Below, in pieces: positions 1 to 8,481 of a stretch of 59,285 nucleotides of DNA. Each line of letters opens with the position of its first letter. Positions within the stretch are counted from its first letter, which is position 1. A program made the translations under genes and the position numbers. The DNA comes from Dehalococcoidia bacterium (GTDB lineage Bacteria; Chloroflexota; Dehalococcoidia; Tepidiformales; Tepidiformaceae), in the NCBI GenBank assembly GCA_007118095.1, contig SKSF01000022.1:1-59285 (forward strand), in the 5' to 3' direction. The notes under the pieces were generated by a model that was given only the letters and a program-made list of their open reading frames with translations, was not told the DNA's origin and searched no databases.

Positions 1-719
1 CCAATACCGGGTACCCGCACATCCCGCGCCTTGTGGCGGTCAGCGGGACAGCCACCATCGAAGAAGAGCCGCGTGGGATGGCCCTGATCGGGCTGCGCCC
101 GGACGCAGCGATGATGGAACGCGCGATTGATGCGCTGGCGGCGCTGCACCGGCTGAACATTCGTGAAGGGTTGGACCAGGGCGCCGAACCGAACGACGTG
201 CTCCCCGCGGCCGAACCGCCGCTCCATCGGCTGGGCTTTGCCGCGCACGAGCGAGCACCGGCGCTCGAACCGTTCCGTTCGGCGCATGCGGTACTGCTCA
301 AGACCCCATTCGGTTTCGCGCATCGCGAACTCACCGCGACGAACGTAGTCGTCGCACAGGACGCGGTAACGTTTGCCCGCTTCGGCGCGGCAGGCTACGG
401 GCCCCAACTCTTCGATGTCGCCGCTTTGCTCGCCACGGCGAACGTACCCGCGCCCGCCCGCCGCGACCTGGCAGTGCGTTATGCGAGCCATACTGGAGGT
501 GACCCGGACACGATCGCAGACCTGGTCGACCTCGCAGGGATCGCCTGGGGCGTGGAATATGAGCTGGACCTGCCGAAGCGCCAGATTGCGGTGCTTGGAG
601 ACGAGGCCAGCATGGAACGGCTTGTGCTCGAATCAACGCGCATCCGGGAAACCTTCCGTGATCCCGCGGGTGAGCATCCGCTTGCCACGGAAATACGCCG
701 GGCGCTGTGGTCACAGTAG
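1..719 (+). CDS. Partial phosphotransferase-like protein (APH/kinase fold), 5' end outside window
   Basis: The reading frame is open to the left edge, so the gene begins upstream; the GTG at 33 is only the first internal start codon and lacks a ribosome site. A segment reading FAHRELTATNVVV near base 317 resembles the Brenner motif (HxDxxxxN) of aminoglycoside-phosphotransferase-type kinases, with Glu where Asp is usual, followed by a helix-rich C-terminal part. The magnesium-binding Asp is not obvious, so activity is uncertain and the substrate cannot be named. It lies 9 bases before the next gene and probably starts the plus-strand run that continues to the SDR gene. Confidence 0.5.
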   Translation, partial: NTGYPHIPRLVAVSGTATIEEEPRGMALIGLRPDAAMMERAIDALAALHRLNIREGLDQGAEPNDVLPAAEPPLHRLGFAAHERAPALEPFRSAHAVLLKTPFGFAHRELTATNVVVAQDAVTFARFGAAGYGPQLFDVAALLATANVPAPARRDLAVRYASHTGGDPDTIADLVDLAGIAWGVEYELDLPKRQIAVLGDEASMERLVLESTRIRETFRDPAGEHPLATEIRRALWSQ

Positions 720-728
720 GATTTCAGC

Positions 729-1400
729 ATGGAACGCGTGAGTTACCCCGCCGGCCTGCAAGAAATCCCGTTCGTCCGCGCCTACCACCGGACCGCCCTT
801 CGCAAACCCCAGGTCGTCTCCGACACGATCCTCCGCTCACTGATGACATCCAGCCAGGACGACCGGTTAATCCTCGCCAGCAGCCTCGTGCAGCAGCTCT
901 CCGAAGCCTGCCGGCGCGCCGTTGCGGTGCACGACGCGCTCTTTGACCGCCAGTATTCGATAGCCCGTCAGCTAGCAGGGCCGCTGCCGGGCGTCGACGC
1001 CTGGAGCAACTTCATCGACCGCGCGGCCCGGGTCGAGCCAGAAGCGATGCTGCGTGACCTGGGCCTGGGCGAGGACGCGGAACCAGCGGCAAACCTGCTC
1101 CGGCGCCAAACCGACCTCTCGTGGATTACCCCGGTGATCGCTGCCGATGTGACTGAAAACGTGATGTCCCTGATCACGCAGCCGGCTTCGCAGGCACATC
1201 GCATACCCCTGGACATCGCGGTCGCGACGACCGGGATCCCGGATGGTCCGGCGCCCGACCCGGACCCGGCGCTCACGCTGGGTATCGATGACGCCGCCAC
1301 GGTAGCCGATACCACTGCCGACATGGTCGAAATCGCGCGGGGCTTCCTTGGCGCGTACATCAGCGCTCGGATGAATGCCGGCCGACAGGACGATGAATGA
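729..1400 (+). CDS. Uncharacterised protein, 223 aa
   Basis: I do not recognise this family. The protein is soluble and mostly helical in appearance, with no signal peptide or membrane segment and no cysteine cluster. The ATG at 729 is preceded by AGGA about 8 bases upstream. Its stop overlaps the start of the P1-peptidase gene in an ATGA arrangement, which implies translational coupling. With the kinase-like gene before it and the peptidase after it, it sits in a compact plus-strand operon; a role linked to either neighbour is inference only. Confidence 0.6.
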   Translation: MERVSYPAGLQEIPFVRAYHRTALRKPQVVSDTILRSLMTSSQDDRLILASSLVQQLSEACRRAVAVHDALFDRQYSIARQLAGPLPGVDAWSNFIDRAARVEPEAMLRDLGLGEDAEPAANLLRRQTDLSWITPVIAADVTENVMSLITQPASQAHRIPLDIAVATTGIPDGPAPDPDPALTLGIDDAATVADTTADMVEIARGFLGAYISARMNAGRQDDE

Positions 1401-2404
1401 CAACGCACCTCGACTTCCTGGCAGGCCGGCTCGACGCGGTGACTGATGTCCCCGGGATCCGTGTCGGTCACACGACTGACCGGCGCCGGGGGACAGGTTG
1501 CACAGTCATCCTCTGTGATGGGGCGCAGGTCGCGGCAGTTGATGCCCGGGGGGGTGCGCCGGGCACGCGGGAGACCGATGTGCTCGCCGGGCCCAACCTG
1601 GTACGCACGTGCCACGCGGTTGTGTTCTGCGGTGGTAGCGTCTTCGGGCTCGACGCGGCCTCGGGGGTAACGCGGTACCTCGCGGATGCCGGGATCGGAT
1701 TTGAGACGACAGCGGGCATCGCGCCGATTGTGCCGGCGGCCGTCTTGTTCGATCGCGGACTGGGAAAGGCTGCGGCGCCGGATGCCGACGCCGGGTACCG
1801 CGCGGCCAAACGCGCCAAAGGGGGCCAGGTCGAGCGGGGGACAGCGGGCGCAGGGACGGGCGCAACCGTGGCAAAGCTGCTGGGCGACGAGCACTGCCTC
1901 AAGGGCGGTATCGGTACCGCGAGCATCACGGGACCTCGTGGCCTGGTTGTTGGCGCCATTGTCGCGACGAACCCGGTCGGTATGGTGTTCGACCCGGATA
2001 GCGGGCTACCGCTTGCCGGGGCACGCAGCGAGCAGCCCGGCTGCTTCGTCCCGTTGCCCGAGGCGCTGGAGCGACGGACGGCAGAAATGGACGCCGTCGG
2101 CGAGAACACGACGCTCGTATTCGTCGCGACGAACGCCACGCTCGAACACGCGCGTGTCCAGCGGCTCGCGTACCAGGCCCACAACGGCCTCGCGCGAAGC
2201 ATCTTCCCGGCGCACACGCTCGCCGACGGGGACATTGTCTTCGCCGCTGCAATGGGGGAGGCGGAAACCCGTCCCCACGACACGCTTGCACTGGCCGCGA
2301 TGGTCACGCGCGCCGTTGAGCGAGCGGTCGTCGACAGTGTGCGCTCCGCATCGGGGCTCCACGGCGTGCCGTCGGAATCAGAATGGCGCGCCGGGCCCCC
2401 CTGA
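1397..2404 (+). CDS. P1 family peptidase (DmpA/S58-like aminopeptidase)
   Basis: The protein (335 aa) has the signature of the self-processing Ntn-hydrolase-type P1 peptidases related to L-aminopeptidase D-Ala-esterase DmpA: an N-terminal VPGIRVGHTTD segment, the DARGGAPGTRETD stretch near residue 45, a glycine-rich VVFCGGSVFGLDAA segment and the AGAGTGATVAKLLG region. Length is usual for the family, which cleaves N-terminal residues from small peptides or amides in the cytoplasm. The start overlaps the preceding gene by 4 bases. The exact autocleavage site was not assigned. Confidence 0.88.
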   Translation: MTTHLDFLAGRLDAVTDVPGIRVGHTTDRRRGTGCTVILCDGAQVAAVDARGGAPGTRETDVLAGPNLVRTCHAVVFCGGSVFGLDAASGVTRYLADAGIGFETTAGIAPIVPAAVLFDRGLGKAAAPDADAGYRAAKRAKGGQVERGTAGAGTGATVAKLLGDEHCLKGGIGTASITGPRGLVVGAIVATNPVGMVFDPDSGLPLAGARSEQPGCFVPLPEALERRTAEMDAVGENTTLVFVATNATLEHARVQRLAYQAHNGLARSIFPAHTLADGDIVFAAAMGEAETRPHDTLALAAMVTRAVERAVVDSVRSASGLHGVPSESEWRAGPP

Positions 2405-2465
2405 CAGCGGGCAAGCGCGGCGAAACGCAGGTATCGTGCGCTCACACCACCACAAGGAGGGCGCA

Positions 2466-3239
2466 ATGGCGCGTTTTGACGGGAAGGTCGTCGTCATCAC
2501 CGGTGCGGCGGGTGGCATCGGCGCAGCGGCGGCAGAGCGGTTTGCGTCGGAAGGGGCCCGTGTTGTCGCGGTCGACCTGAAGGACAGTGACCTGGACGGC
2601 ACGGTCCAGCGCGTGAAGGAGGCCGGCGGCGAGTGCCTGGCGGTGGACGCTGACGTAACGCGGGCCGGCCAGGTTGAGGCGTACGCGCAGGCCGCAAAAG
2701 CGAAGTTCGGACGCATCGACACATTCTTCAACAACGCCGGCATCGAGGGCTGGGTCGGGCCGACAATCGACTACCCCGAAGAAATCTTCGACAAGGTGCT
2801 CGCCGTCAACGTGAAAGGCGTCTGGCTCGGCATGAAGTATGTCGTGCCGGTCATGCGCGAGAACGGGGGCGGCGCCATCATCAACACCGCCAGTGTCGCC
2901 GGGCTCGGCGGCACGCCCACTCTCATCGCCTATGGCGCCAGCAAGCACGCGGTCATCGGGATGACAAAGAGCGCCGCCATCGAGTTCGCGCCTGACGGCA
3001 TCCGGACGAATGCCATCTGCCCGTCCCCGATTGAGACCCGCATGATGCGTTCAATTGAGCGCGGGACAAATGCCGACCAGCCAGAGGCGGTGAAGCAATA
3101 CATGGCATCGAACATCCCGCTCGGGCGGTACGGCGAGCCTGCCGAAGTTGCCGCCCTCGTCGCGTTTCTCGCGAGCGATGACGCGTCCTTCATCAACGGC
3201 GGCATCTACCCCGTCGATGGCGGTTCGAAGGCACGGTAG
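2466..3239 (+). CDS. SDR family NAD(P)-dependent oxidoreductase
   Basis: A classical short-chain dehydrogenase of 257 aa. The cofactor motif TGAAGGIG lies at residues 12-19, the acidic residue after beta-2 (VAVDLKD) favours NAD, NNAG is present near residue 88, and the catalytic Ser and YGASK tetrad are in place. The C terminus ends with the family's typical INGGIYPVDGG. The reading frame is open far upstream, but AAGGAGG at 2454-2460 fixes the ATG at 2466. The substrate cannot be deduced. It ends the first plus-strand operon, just before a strong terminator. Confidence 0.9.
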   Translation: MARFDGKVVVITGAAGGIGAAAAERFASEGARVVAVDLKDSDLDGTVQRVKEAGGECLAVDADVTRAGQVEAYAQAAKAKFGRIDTFFNNAGIEGWVGPTIDYPEEIFDKVLAVNVKGVWLGMKYVVPVMRENGGGAIINTASVAGLGGTPTLIAYGASKHAVIGMTKSAAIEFAPDGIRTNAICPSPIETRMMRSIERGTNADQPEAVKQYMASNIPLGRYGEPAEVAALVAFLASDDASFINGGIYPVDGGSKAR

Positions 3240-3257
3240 CCCTCCGGCACACTGAAA

Positions 3258-3280
3258 CGCCGCACCCTTCGGGTGCGGCG
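3258..3280. terminator. Bidirectional stem-loop terminator
   Basis: A perfect 10-bp stem (CGCCGCACCC with GGGTGCGGCG) closes a UUC/UUCG-type loop between two convergent genes. T-rich tracts are weak on both sides. Confidence 0.65.
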
Positions 3281-3303
3281 TCCAGGTTTGTGACCGTTTG
3301 TCG

Positions 3304-3891
3304 CTATGCCTTGTCGCTGCTGGCGATGTCGCGCCGAGCCTCCTGTCCGGCAAGCTGTTCAACCTTGACCAGTGCCGGCATCCGGAGGATGGCAGCCCCG
3401 GAGAGGACCGTGAAGCCAACACCGCTGAGGAGCAGCGCCAGGCCAATAACCATCGCGAAGAGCCCGACCTGCTCGGCGAAGTACGCCGTTTCGAGCGAGG
3501 TGATGAGCGCTGTGGCGGTCACCCAGCCTTCGCGTGCTTCGTTGGGGAGCGGGCTGCCGCTCTCGCTGACGGCTGCCTCGTCAGCGTTGTTGGTACCAGC
3601 GGGGTCACCGTTCGGTGTCGCGAAGCGGCCCATCTCTGCGTAGGTGAGGCCGTCAGTTGATGCGAGCTGATGCTCGCGGATGATTTCTGCCTGCGCCCGG
3701 GCCTTCGAGCCGGTGTCGATGAGCTCGCCGGGGATGCTCGAGTCCTGCGGGGCGATGATGTTTTCCTGTGTCAGCGTCGCGCGGACGTCCGCCCGCCCCT
3801 GGTATCCGATGATGACTGACGCTATCCCAACGACAACGAGAACGATGCTGGCGGCGAAACCGCCGATGGCGAAGAGTTTTGGACCGGGCAT
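3304..3891 (-). CDS. Uncharacterised two-span membrane protein, 195 aa
   Basis: Two hydrophobic segments are visible: an N-terminal one at about residues 8-30 and a second at about 140-165 near the C terminus. Between them lies a roughly 100-residue hydrophilic domain, likely outside the membrane. No catalytic motif, cysteine pair or known domain is recognised. The ATG at 3891 follows an AGGAGG-like sequence. The gene is isolated, convergent with the SDR gene and divergent from the panB region. Confidence 0.7.
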   Translation of the reverse strand: MPGPKLFAIGGFAASIVLVVVGIASVIIGYQGRADVRATLTQENIIAPQDSSIPGELIDTGSKARAQAEIIREHQLASTDGLTYAEMGRFATPNGDPAGTNNADEAAVSESGSPLPNEAREGWVTATALITSLETAYFAEQVGLFAMVIGLALLLSGVGFTVLSGAAILRMPALVKVEQLAGQEARRDIASSDKA

Positions 3892-3977
3892 GATGCACCT
3901 CCTGGATGTTCAGCATCTGTGGCCTTGTCCGCCATGCGTTCTCGCGCCTGGCATCTCTATGCTTCTTGCTGACAAAG

Positions 3978-4007
3978 GTATTATTGCGGCAGATGCGGAT
4001 TGCGCAA
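3978..4007 (-). promoter_or_regulatory. Possible promoter for the two-span membrane protein
   Basis: On the minus strand TTGCGC and TAATAC are separated by 18 bases, about 87 bases before the ATG at 3891. The -35 match is imperfect, so this is a tentative call. Confidence 0.35.
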
Positions 4008-4148
4008 GATGTCCATTGGACCCCGCCAGGAGCGCCCAACGGGCGTACCGGGCCAGTTGCGTGACCTGGTCAACAAATGGCTGTCCAAAGGCCGCCGGGA
4101 CACAGCGCAAGGCGGCTGCGGGCTCTATTTGTGCCAGAAAACACATTG

Positions 4149-4177
4149 TTGACAGGCGCCCCCCGTTTCTTCACGAT
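4149..4177 (+). promoter_or_regulatory. Likely promoter of the panB leader transcript
   Basis: A perfect TTGACA (4149-4154) is followed after 17 bases by CACGAT (3 of 6, keeping the key A2 and T6). Initiation near 4184 would give a leader of about 190 bases before panB. The stretch 3892-4148 shows no other supported feature except the minus-strand promoter. Confidence 0.5.
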
Positions 4178-4212
4178 GACGGTGCCGCCTACCCGCAGTG
4201 GAGGCGAGCCTG

Positions 4213-4302
4213 ATGCAACTGCCCTTTCGCGCAAAAGTCCGCCTGGACCCCTGCTGGCCGGTACGGACGAACGGCAAAGCCCTCCCGCTGTCACCCCGGT
4301 GA
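4213..4302 (+). CDS. 29-codon leader ORF ahead of panB
   Basis: An ATG at 4213 lies 8 bases after a perfect GGAGG (4200-4204) and opens a 29-codon frame that stops with TGA at 4300-4302, 21 bases before a terminator hairpin. This is the geometry of a leader peptide in transcription attenuation or of a small independent gene. The peptide is basic, with no run of Val, Leu or Ala codons that would reveal an obvious amino-acid sensor, so the sensed signal is unknown. Coding is inferred from the ribosome site alone. Confidence 0.4.
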   Translation: MQLPFRAKVRLDPCWPVRTNGKALPLSPR

Positions 4303-4323
4303 CCGCTCGCGATGCACGCTCGT

Positions 4324-4347
4324 ACCCGCCACCTCTGGCGGGTTTTT
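4324..4347 (+). terminator. Intrinsic terminator 25 bases before panB (possible attenuator)
   Basis: An 8-bp perfect stem (ACCCGCCA with TGGCGGGT), a 4-base loop and a following TTTT make a canonical intrinsic terminator. It lies between the leader ORF and the panB ATG at 4372, so a transcript from the upstream promoter must read through it to express panB. Confidence 0.7.
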
Positions 4348-4371
4348 CATTCGCAAGGGCGAAGAGGGGAC

Positions 4372-5214
4372 ATGGGACGGCTCTCGGTCCACAAACTGTC
4401 TGAATGGAAAGCCCAGGGGCGCCGCTTCGCGATGGTCACAGCGTATGATTATCCGGGCGCACGCCTCGCAGAGCAGGCTGACATCCCCATCCTGCTGGTC
4501 GGAGACTCGGTCGGAAGCGTGGTGCTCGGCTACGACTCGACCGTGCCCGTGACGATGGACGAAATGGTCCACCACACGAAGCCCGTAGTGCGTGCTACGG
4601 AGAAGGCCATCGTCGTGGCCGACCTCCCGTTCATGAGCTACCAAACCGACCCGGCGGATGCGATGCGCAATGCCGGACGGCTCCTGAAGGAGGGCGGCGC
4701 AACCGCCGTCAAGCTCGAAGGCGGCTCGGCAATGGTGGAAACGGTCCGCCGCATGGTCGACGCCGGCATACCGGTGATGGGCCACCTGGGCCTCACGCCG
4801 CAGTCCATCAACCAGTTCGGCGGGCACAAAGTGCAGGGCAAAAGCCCGGCAGCAGCCGTGAAGCTGATCTCGGACGCGAAAGCGCTCGAAGATGCCGGCG
4901 CGTTTGCCATCGTGCTCGAAACCATCCCGGCGGAACTCGCGAAGTGCGTAAGCGAACGGCTGACCGTGCCGACCATCGGCATCGGCGCCGGGGCGGGCTG
5001 CGACGCACAGGTGCAGGTCCTCCACGACATGCTCGGGATCTATGACGACTGGCGGCAGCTCAAGCACACAAAGCGGTACCGCACGCTGGGCAGTGAGATG
5101 CGGGACGCGCTGCGCCAATACCGGGAAGAAGTCGAAAACGGCGACTTTCCGACCGAGGAGAACAGCATCCACGTCGACCGGAAGCTAGCGCGCGAGTTCG
5201 CCCACAGCTCCTGA
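4372..5214 (+). CDS. panB: 3-methyl-2-oxobutanoate hydroxymethyltransferase (PanB)
   Basis: PanB transfers a hydroxymethyl group from 5,10-methylenetetrahydrofolate to 2-oxoisovalerate to make ketopantoate, the first step of pantothenate and CoA synthesis. The 280-aa protein shows the TIM-barrel landmarks MVTAYDYPGA, LLVGDSVGSVVLGYDST, the metal-binding Asp-rich segment, GHLGLTPQS, and GIGAGAGCDAQVQVLHDMLG. The frame is open from 4312, but GAGGGGA just before 4372 and the family N terminus (MGRLSVHKL) favour the ATG at 4372. panC follows after about 90 bases with a hairpin between them. Confidence 0.96.
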   Translation: MGRLSVHKLSEWKAQGRRFAMVTAYDYPGARLAEQADIPILLVGDSVGSVVLGYDSTVPVTMDEMVHHTKPVVRATEKAIVVADLPFMSYQTDPADAMRNAGRLLKEGGATAVKLEGGSAMVETVRRMVDAGIPVMGHLGLTPQSINQFGGHKVQGKSPAAAVKLISDAKALEDAGAFAIVLETIPAELAKCVSERLTVPTIGIGAGAGCDAQVQVLHDMLGIYDDWRQLKHTKRYRTLGSEMRDALRQYREEVENGDFPTEENSIHVDRKLAREFAHSS

Positions 5215-5238
5215 GACCTGCGGCAAACGACATGCAAC

Positions 5239-5268
5239 ACAACGCCAGCCTCCAGGGGCTGGCGTTGT
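5239..5268 (+). terminator. Stem-loop between panB and panC
   Basis: A perfect 12-bp stem (5239-5250 with 5257-5268) surrounds a 6-base loop. No clear T-run follows, so it may be a weak terminator or an mRNA processing and stability element that lets panC be expressed differently from panB. Confidence 0.5.
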
Positions 5269-5304
5269 TGTGCGGAGAAGTAGATTCGACAGGGAGTGCG
5301 ACCC

Positions 5305-6141
5305 GTGGACATTATCGAATCGCCGGCGGCGATGCACACGTGGCGGCGCGGACGGTCGGGGACCGTCGGGCTGGTGCCGACCATGGGGTACCTTCACGAA
5401 GGGCACCTTGCGCTCGCCCGCCGGTCGCTGGCGGAGAACGACGAGACCGTTGTCAGCATCTTCGTGAACCCAACGCAATTCGGCCCGGACGAGGACCTCG
5501 AACGATATCCGCGGGACGAGGAACGCGACCTCCGGCTCCTGCGCGAACTGGGTGTCCGCGCTGTCTACCTTCCGACGCCGAACGCGATATACCCGCCAGG
5601 GTTCGAGACCTACGTTGAACCGGGCGATACCGCGGCACCACTGGAAGGCTCCGCGCGGCCGGGGCACTTCCGGGGCGTGCTCACGGTCGTGCTGAAGCTC
5701 TTCAACGCTGTGCAGCCGCGCCGGGCGTACTTCGGCCGCAAGGACGCGCAGCAGCTCCGGGTCATCCGGCGCATGACAGCAGACCTGGACCTGGATATCG
5801 AAATCGTCCCTTGCCCCATCGTGCGCGAATCCGACGGGCTCGCCATGAGCAGCCGCAACGTATACCTCTCACAAGAGGAGCGCGCGGCAGCAACAGTCCT
5901 GGGAAAGGCTCTGCACGAGGCTGCCGACGCGTTTGCGGCCGGTGAACGGGACGCCGGGGCGCTGCAGAAGCAGATCCGGGCGCGCATCGAGGCGGAACCG
6001 CTGGCCCACATCGAATACGTGAGTGTGGCCGACGACCTGTCGCTCGACGAGATCGACGGACAGATCGAGAGCCGGGCGCTGGCATCCCTCGCTGTGCGAT
6101 TTGGTTCGACGCGCCTCATCGACAACGTCGAACTGGGATAG
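5305..6141 (+). CDS. panC: Pantothenate synthetase (PanC)
   Basis: PanC joins pantoate and beta-alanine with ATP to give pantothenate, the step after PanB and ketopantoate reduction. The 278-aa protein has the nucleotidyltransferase HxGH signature (HEGH at residues 31-34, after VGLVPTMGYL), FVNPTQFGPDEDL, YFGRKDAQQL and the AMSSRNVYL segment equivalent to KMSKS. Starts are possible at GTG 5296 or GTG 5305; AGGGAG at 5291-5296 is correctly spaced only for 5305. A panE-type reductase is not seen nearby. Confidence 0.95.
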   Translation: MDIIESPAAMHTWRRGRSGTVGLVPTMGYLHEGHLALARRSLAENDETVVSIFVNPTQFGPDEDLERYPRDEERDLRLLRELGVRAVYLPTPNAIYPPGFETYVEPGDTAAPLEGSARPGHFRGVLTVVLKLFNAVQPRRAYFGRKDAQQLRVIRRMTADLDLDIEIVPCPIVRESDGLAMSSRNVYLSQEERAAATVLGKALHEAADAFAAGERDAGALQKQIRARIEAEPLAHIEYVSVADDLSLDEIDGQIESRALASLAVRFGSTRLIDNVELG

Positions 6142-6176
6142 CGCCCGGCTCCCGGGAAGCTGGTCTCTGAAAGGGA

Positions 6177-7541
6177 CTACACGAGCGCGAGCTCTCCCTC
6201 GCGCCGCTTGTCATCCTCGAACATCTGGCGGAGTTCTGGTTCGTAGAAGAACTCCTCTTCGCCAAAGGCGGGCCGCAAGTCGCTGAGCCAGGTGGCCTGT
6301 TCGTCATAGGCGGCGAAGAAGGGCCGGTTGACCCAGTCGGGGTTGCGCCCCTGGAGGAACGACAGTGCGAGCACCTGCTTGCCACCGACGTCAGCGGCGC
6401 CCAGAACCTGGACCTTGCCGGGGTCGGTGGACATGGAGGGCCCGCGGACGGTACGCGCGATGCCGGTGACCTGTTTGATTGCGTTGCGATAGATGTCCCA
6501 CGCACGCACGAGCGGCACACTGAAGTAGTGCTGCGCCCCCGTGTCGCGGGCGACGAACATATAGTAGGGAATCATCCCCAGGCTCACCTGGCGGCGCCAC
6601 ATCTCCGCCCACACCTCGGGGTCGTCGTTGATGTTGCGCATCACCGGGGACTGCGTGCGGATCTGGGCACCCGTTTCGAGCACCCGCTCGATGGCCTCTT
6701 CGACAGCGGGGGTTTCGAGCTCAACAGGGTGGTTGAAGTGACCCATGATGGCCAGGTGGATGCCTGAATCCTTGACGCGCCTGAAGAGCGCCAGCACTTC
6801 GTGCGCATCCTTGTCCGTGGTGTAGCGATAGGGCCAGTACGACAGCGACTTTGTCCCGATACGGATGTTCTGCAGGTTCGGCAGGTCCGCTTCGATCAGT
6901 GGCTCAATGTACTGCTTCAGGTTGCGAGCGCTCATGATCATGGGGTCGCCGCCCGTGATCAATACGTCGGTCACTTCGGGATGCTCCCGGAGGTAGTCGA
7001 CGAGCAGGCTCGTCTCCCGCATGGCGAACTTCATCGCGTCGTCGCCGACGAACTGCGGCCAGCGGAAGCAGAACGAGCAGTAAGCGTGGCAGGTCTGCCC
7101 GTTGCTGGGGAAGAACAGCACCGTCTCGCGGTACTTGTGCTGGAGCCCGGTCAGCTTCTGGCCATAGATCTCCGGCACGTTGTGCTCCATCTGGCCCGCC
7201 GGGTGCGGGTTGAGCTGGCCACGGATGTGCTGCACCGTCTGCTCGACCTCGGCGGAATGCTCACCATGCTGGAGCGCTTCGCGCATCTGCCGGTAGTGCT
7301 CATCGCGCAGCATGTCGCGCTGCGGGAAGGTAAGGACGAACATCGGATCATCCGGGATGTTGTCCCAGTTGATCAGCTCATCCACAACGTACCCGTTGGT
7401 CTTAAACGGCAGGACACGGCCCACCGTCTCGAGGGCTTCGCGCTGTCCCGCCGTCAGGTTCTCGAACTGGGGAGTGGTATGGATATTGTTCAGGGTATAG
7501 GCGCGGTATTTGGGGGCCGCGCTCGCGTTATGCTGGGTCAT
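6177..7541 (-). CDS. KamA family radical SAM aminomutase (lysine 2,3-aminomutase-like)
   Basis: The 454-aa protein has the radical SAM cysteine motif CxxxCxxC at 151-158 (CHAYCSFC), the ITGGDPMIMS glycine motif that contacts S-adenosylmethionine, and the overall layout of lysine 2,3-aminomutases. These enzymes use a 4Fe-4S cluster and PLP to move an amino group from C2 to C3; AblA-type members make beta-lysine, precursor of the osmolyte N-epsilon-acetyl-beta-lysine. Substrate (lysine, glutamate or another) cannot be settled by eye. AGGAGG precedes the ATG at 7541. It lies 66 bases downstream of the hemerythrin-like gene with no terminator seen between them, so it may be under control of the riboswitch further upstream. 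Confidence 0.85.
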   Translation of the reverse strand: MTQHNASAAPKYRAYTLNNIHTTPQFENLTAGQREALETVGRVLPFKTNGYVVDELINWDNIPDDPMFVLTFPQRDMLRDEHYRQMREALQHGEHSAEVEQTVQHIRGQLNPHPAGQMEHNVPEIYGQKLTGLQHKYRETVLFFPSNGQTCHAYCSFCFRWPQFVGDDAMKFAMRETSLLVDYLREHPEVTDVLITGGDPMIMSARNLKQYIEPLIEADLPNLQNIRIGTKSLSYWPYRYTTDKDAHEVLALFRRVKDSGIHLAIMGHFNHPVELETPAVEEAIERVLETGAQIRTQSPVMRNINDDPEVWAEMWRRQVSLGMIPYYMFVARDTGAQHYFSVPLVRAWDIYRNAIKQVTGIARTVRGPSMSTDPGKVQVLGAADVGGKQVLALSFLQGRNPDWVNRPFFAAYDEQATWLSDLRPAFGEEEFFYEPELRQMFEDDKRREGELALV

Positions 7542-7607
7542 CTGTGACCTCCTCGGAAACGTGATGTGCCCTTTCGAGGGCGGGACAAAGCCAGGCGGGA
7601 GGCCGGC

Positions 7608-8078
7608 CTACCCGGCTTCACCCCCGAGATCGCGATGACTCCACTCAAACACGATCTCATGGAAGCGCCGCTCGTATGCGGCGAGGGCCGCGTTGCAGTG
7701 CGCCGCACTGGCGCGCAGCTTGTTCGCGGGTCCCGGGTGATCTGCTTTCTCGCGATTCGCCGTGGCAATCAGGTTGTCGAACCTTGCCAGGATGTCGTCG
7801 TGTTCGGCGAACAGCTTCCGAATGTGCGCATGAAGCCGCGGCGACCCTTCGGCGAGGTGGAGCAGCGGCCCCTGTGGCGATCGACTCAACGCGATATGCG
7901 ACTGGAAGGCTTTGCGCGCCTCCAGCATTGATCCCACTAACCGCCACGCTCCCATACGATTGGGTTCGCGCGCAATAGCCAGGGCGGCCCCGGCCACAAG
8001 CTCGCGGCAGGCCGGGAGGCTGTCATGGCCGCTGGTCGGCGTTGCGGCCGGCGGGTTCGAAATCTCTTGCAAGGTCAT
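7608..8078 (-). CDS. Hemerythrin/HHE-like helical protein, 156 aa
   Basis: The protein is predicted all-helical and contains His and Glu residues in HHE-like spacing (LFAEHDDIL, then HCNAALAAYERRFHE and HRDLGGE), suggesting a four-helix bundle that could hold a di-iron site. The match to the hemerythrin family is weak, and a non-metal helical bundle is an alternative. The open frame begins at 8132, but GGAAGGAG correctly precedes the ATG at 8078. It is the first gene downstream of the c-di-AMP riboswitch, separated from it by about 260 bases, and is followed by the aminomutase. Confidence 0.55.
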   Translation of the reverse strand: MTLQEISNPPAATPTSGHDSLPACRELVAGAALAIAREPNRMGAWRLVGSMLEARKAFQSHIALSRSPQGPLLHLAEGSPRLHAHIRKLFAEHDDILARFDNLIATANREKADHPGPANKLRASAAHCNAALAAYERRFHEIVFEWSHRDLGGEAG

Positions 8079-8340
8079 GGATGGCTCACTCCTTCCGCGT
8101 GGGGGTCCACGAAAGGCGCAGGTACTGCGCAATGAATGACCAGCTGCCAGGGCAGCCGGCCAGGGATCCGATGTACTACCGGGATTGGGTGAACGTTCGC
8201 CCCGGCGCAGTGGTGGCCGGGTTAGATGTTGCCGGGAAGACTATGCGGGACCGCGTCCCATACCAGGCCTCCTTGTACTCGCCATCGAAATAGCGGCTAA
8301 CGAGCGGGGAGGCTGTATAGCGGAGCGGCCATACGCGCCT
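8079..8340 (-). other. Long untranslated region between riboswitch and first gene
   Basis: No convincing gene fills these 262 bases. On the minus strand GGAGGC just after the aptamer (near 8336-8341) can pair with GCCTCC at 8310-8315, and GCCTCC can pair instead with GGAGGC at 8266-8271. Such competing pairings are what an expression platform needs. A short frame with AAGGAGG and an ATG at 8259 stops after only 6 codons and is not called as a gene. Confidence 0.4.
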
Positions 8341-8474
8341 CCGAAAGCCTACGGGGTTAGCTGACGGGTTCGGCGTCGGAAGTCGCCTATGCTCCCGCTG
8401 CCGGGTGGCGGCGGTGCAATGCACCCCACGGAATGGTTCCCCCGTTCCCGCTGTCTGCGGGATTCGGCTGTAGC
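8341..8474 (-). promoter_or_regulatory. c-di-AMP riboswitch (ydaO/yuaA type)
   Basis: Reading the minus strand from 8474, the sequence contains in order GCCGAATCC, CGGGGGAACC, TGGGGTGCAT, then GAACCCGTCAGCTAACCCCG followed by GTAGGC. These are the conserved blocks of the pseudo-symmetric ydaO/yuaA aptamer as known from Bacillus and Thermoanaerobacter. AGCC at the 5' end and GGCT at the 3' end can form the closing P1 helix. Known members are mostly OFF switches controlling osmolyte, potassium and cell-wall genes. Downstream lie the hemerythrin-like gene and the KamA-type aminomutase. A PgpH-type c-di-AMP phosphodiesterase is encoded at 16.8-18.9 kb, which fits a functioning c-di-AMP circuit. 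Confidence 0.85.
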
Positions 8475-8481
8475 TGCATCC

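Noticed and set aside
4020-4320. T-box or SRP-type RNA before panB
   Set aside because: No T-box sequence or SRP tetraloop region was found; only the promoter, short frame and terminator are supported.
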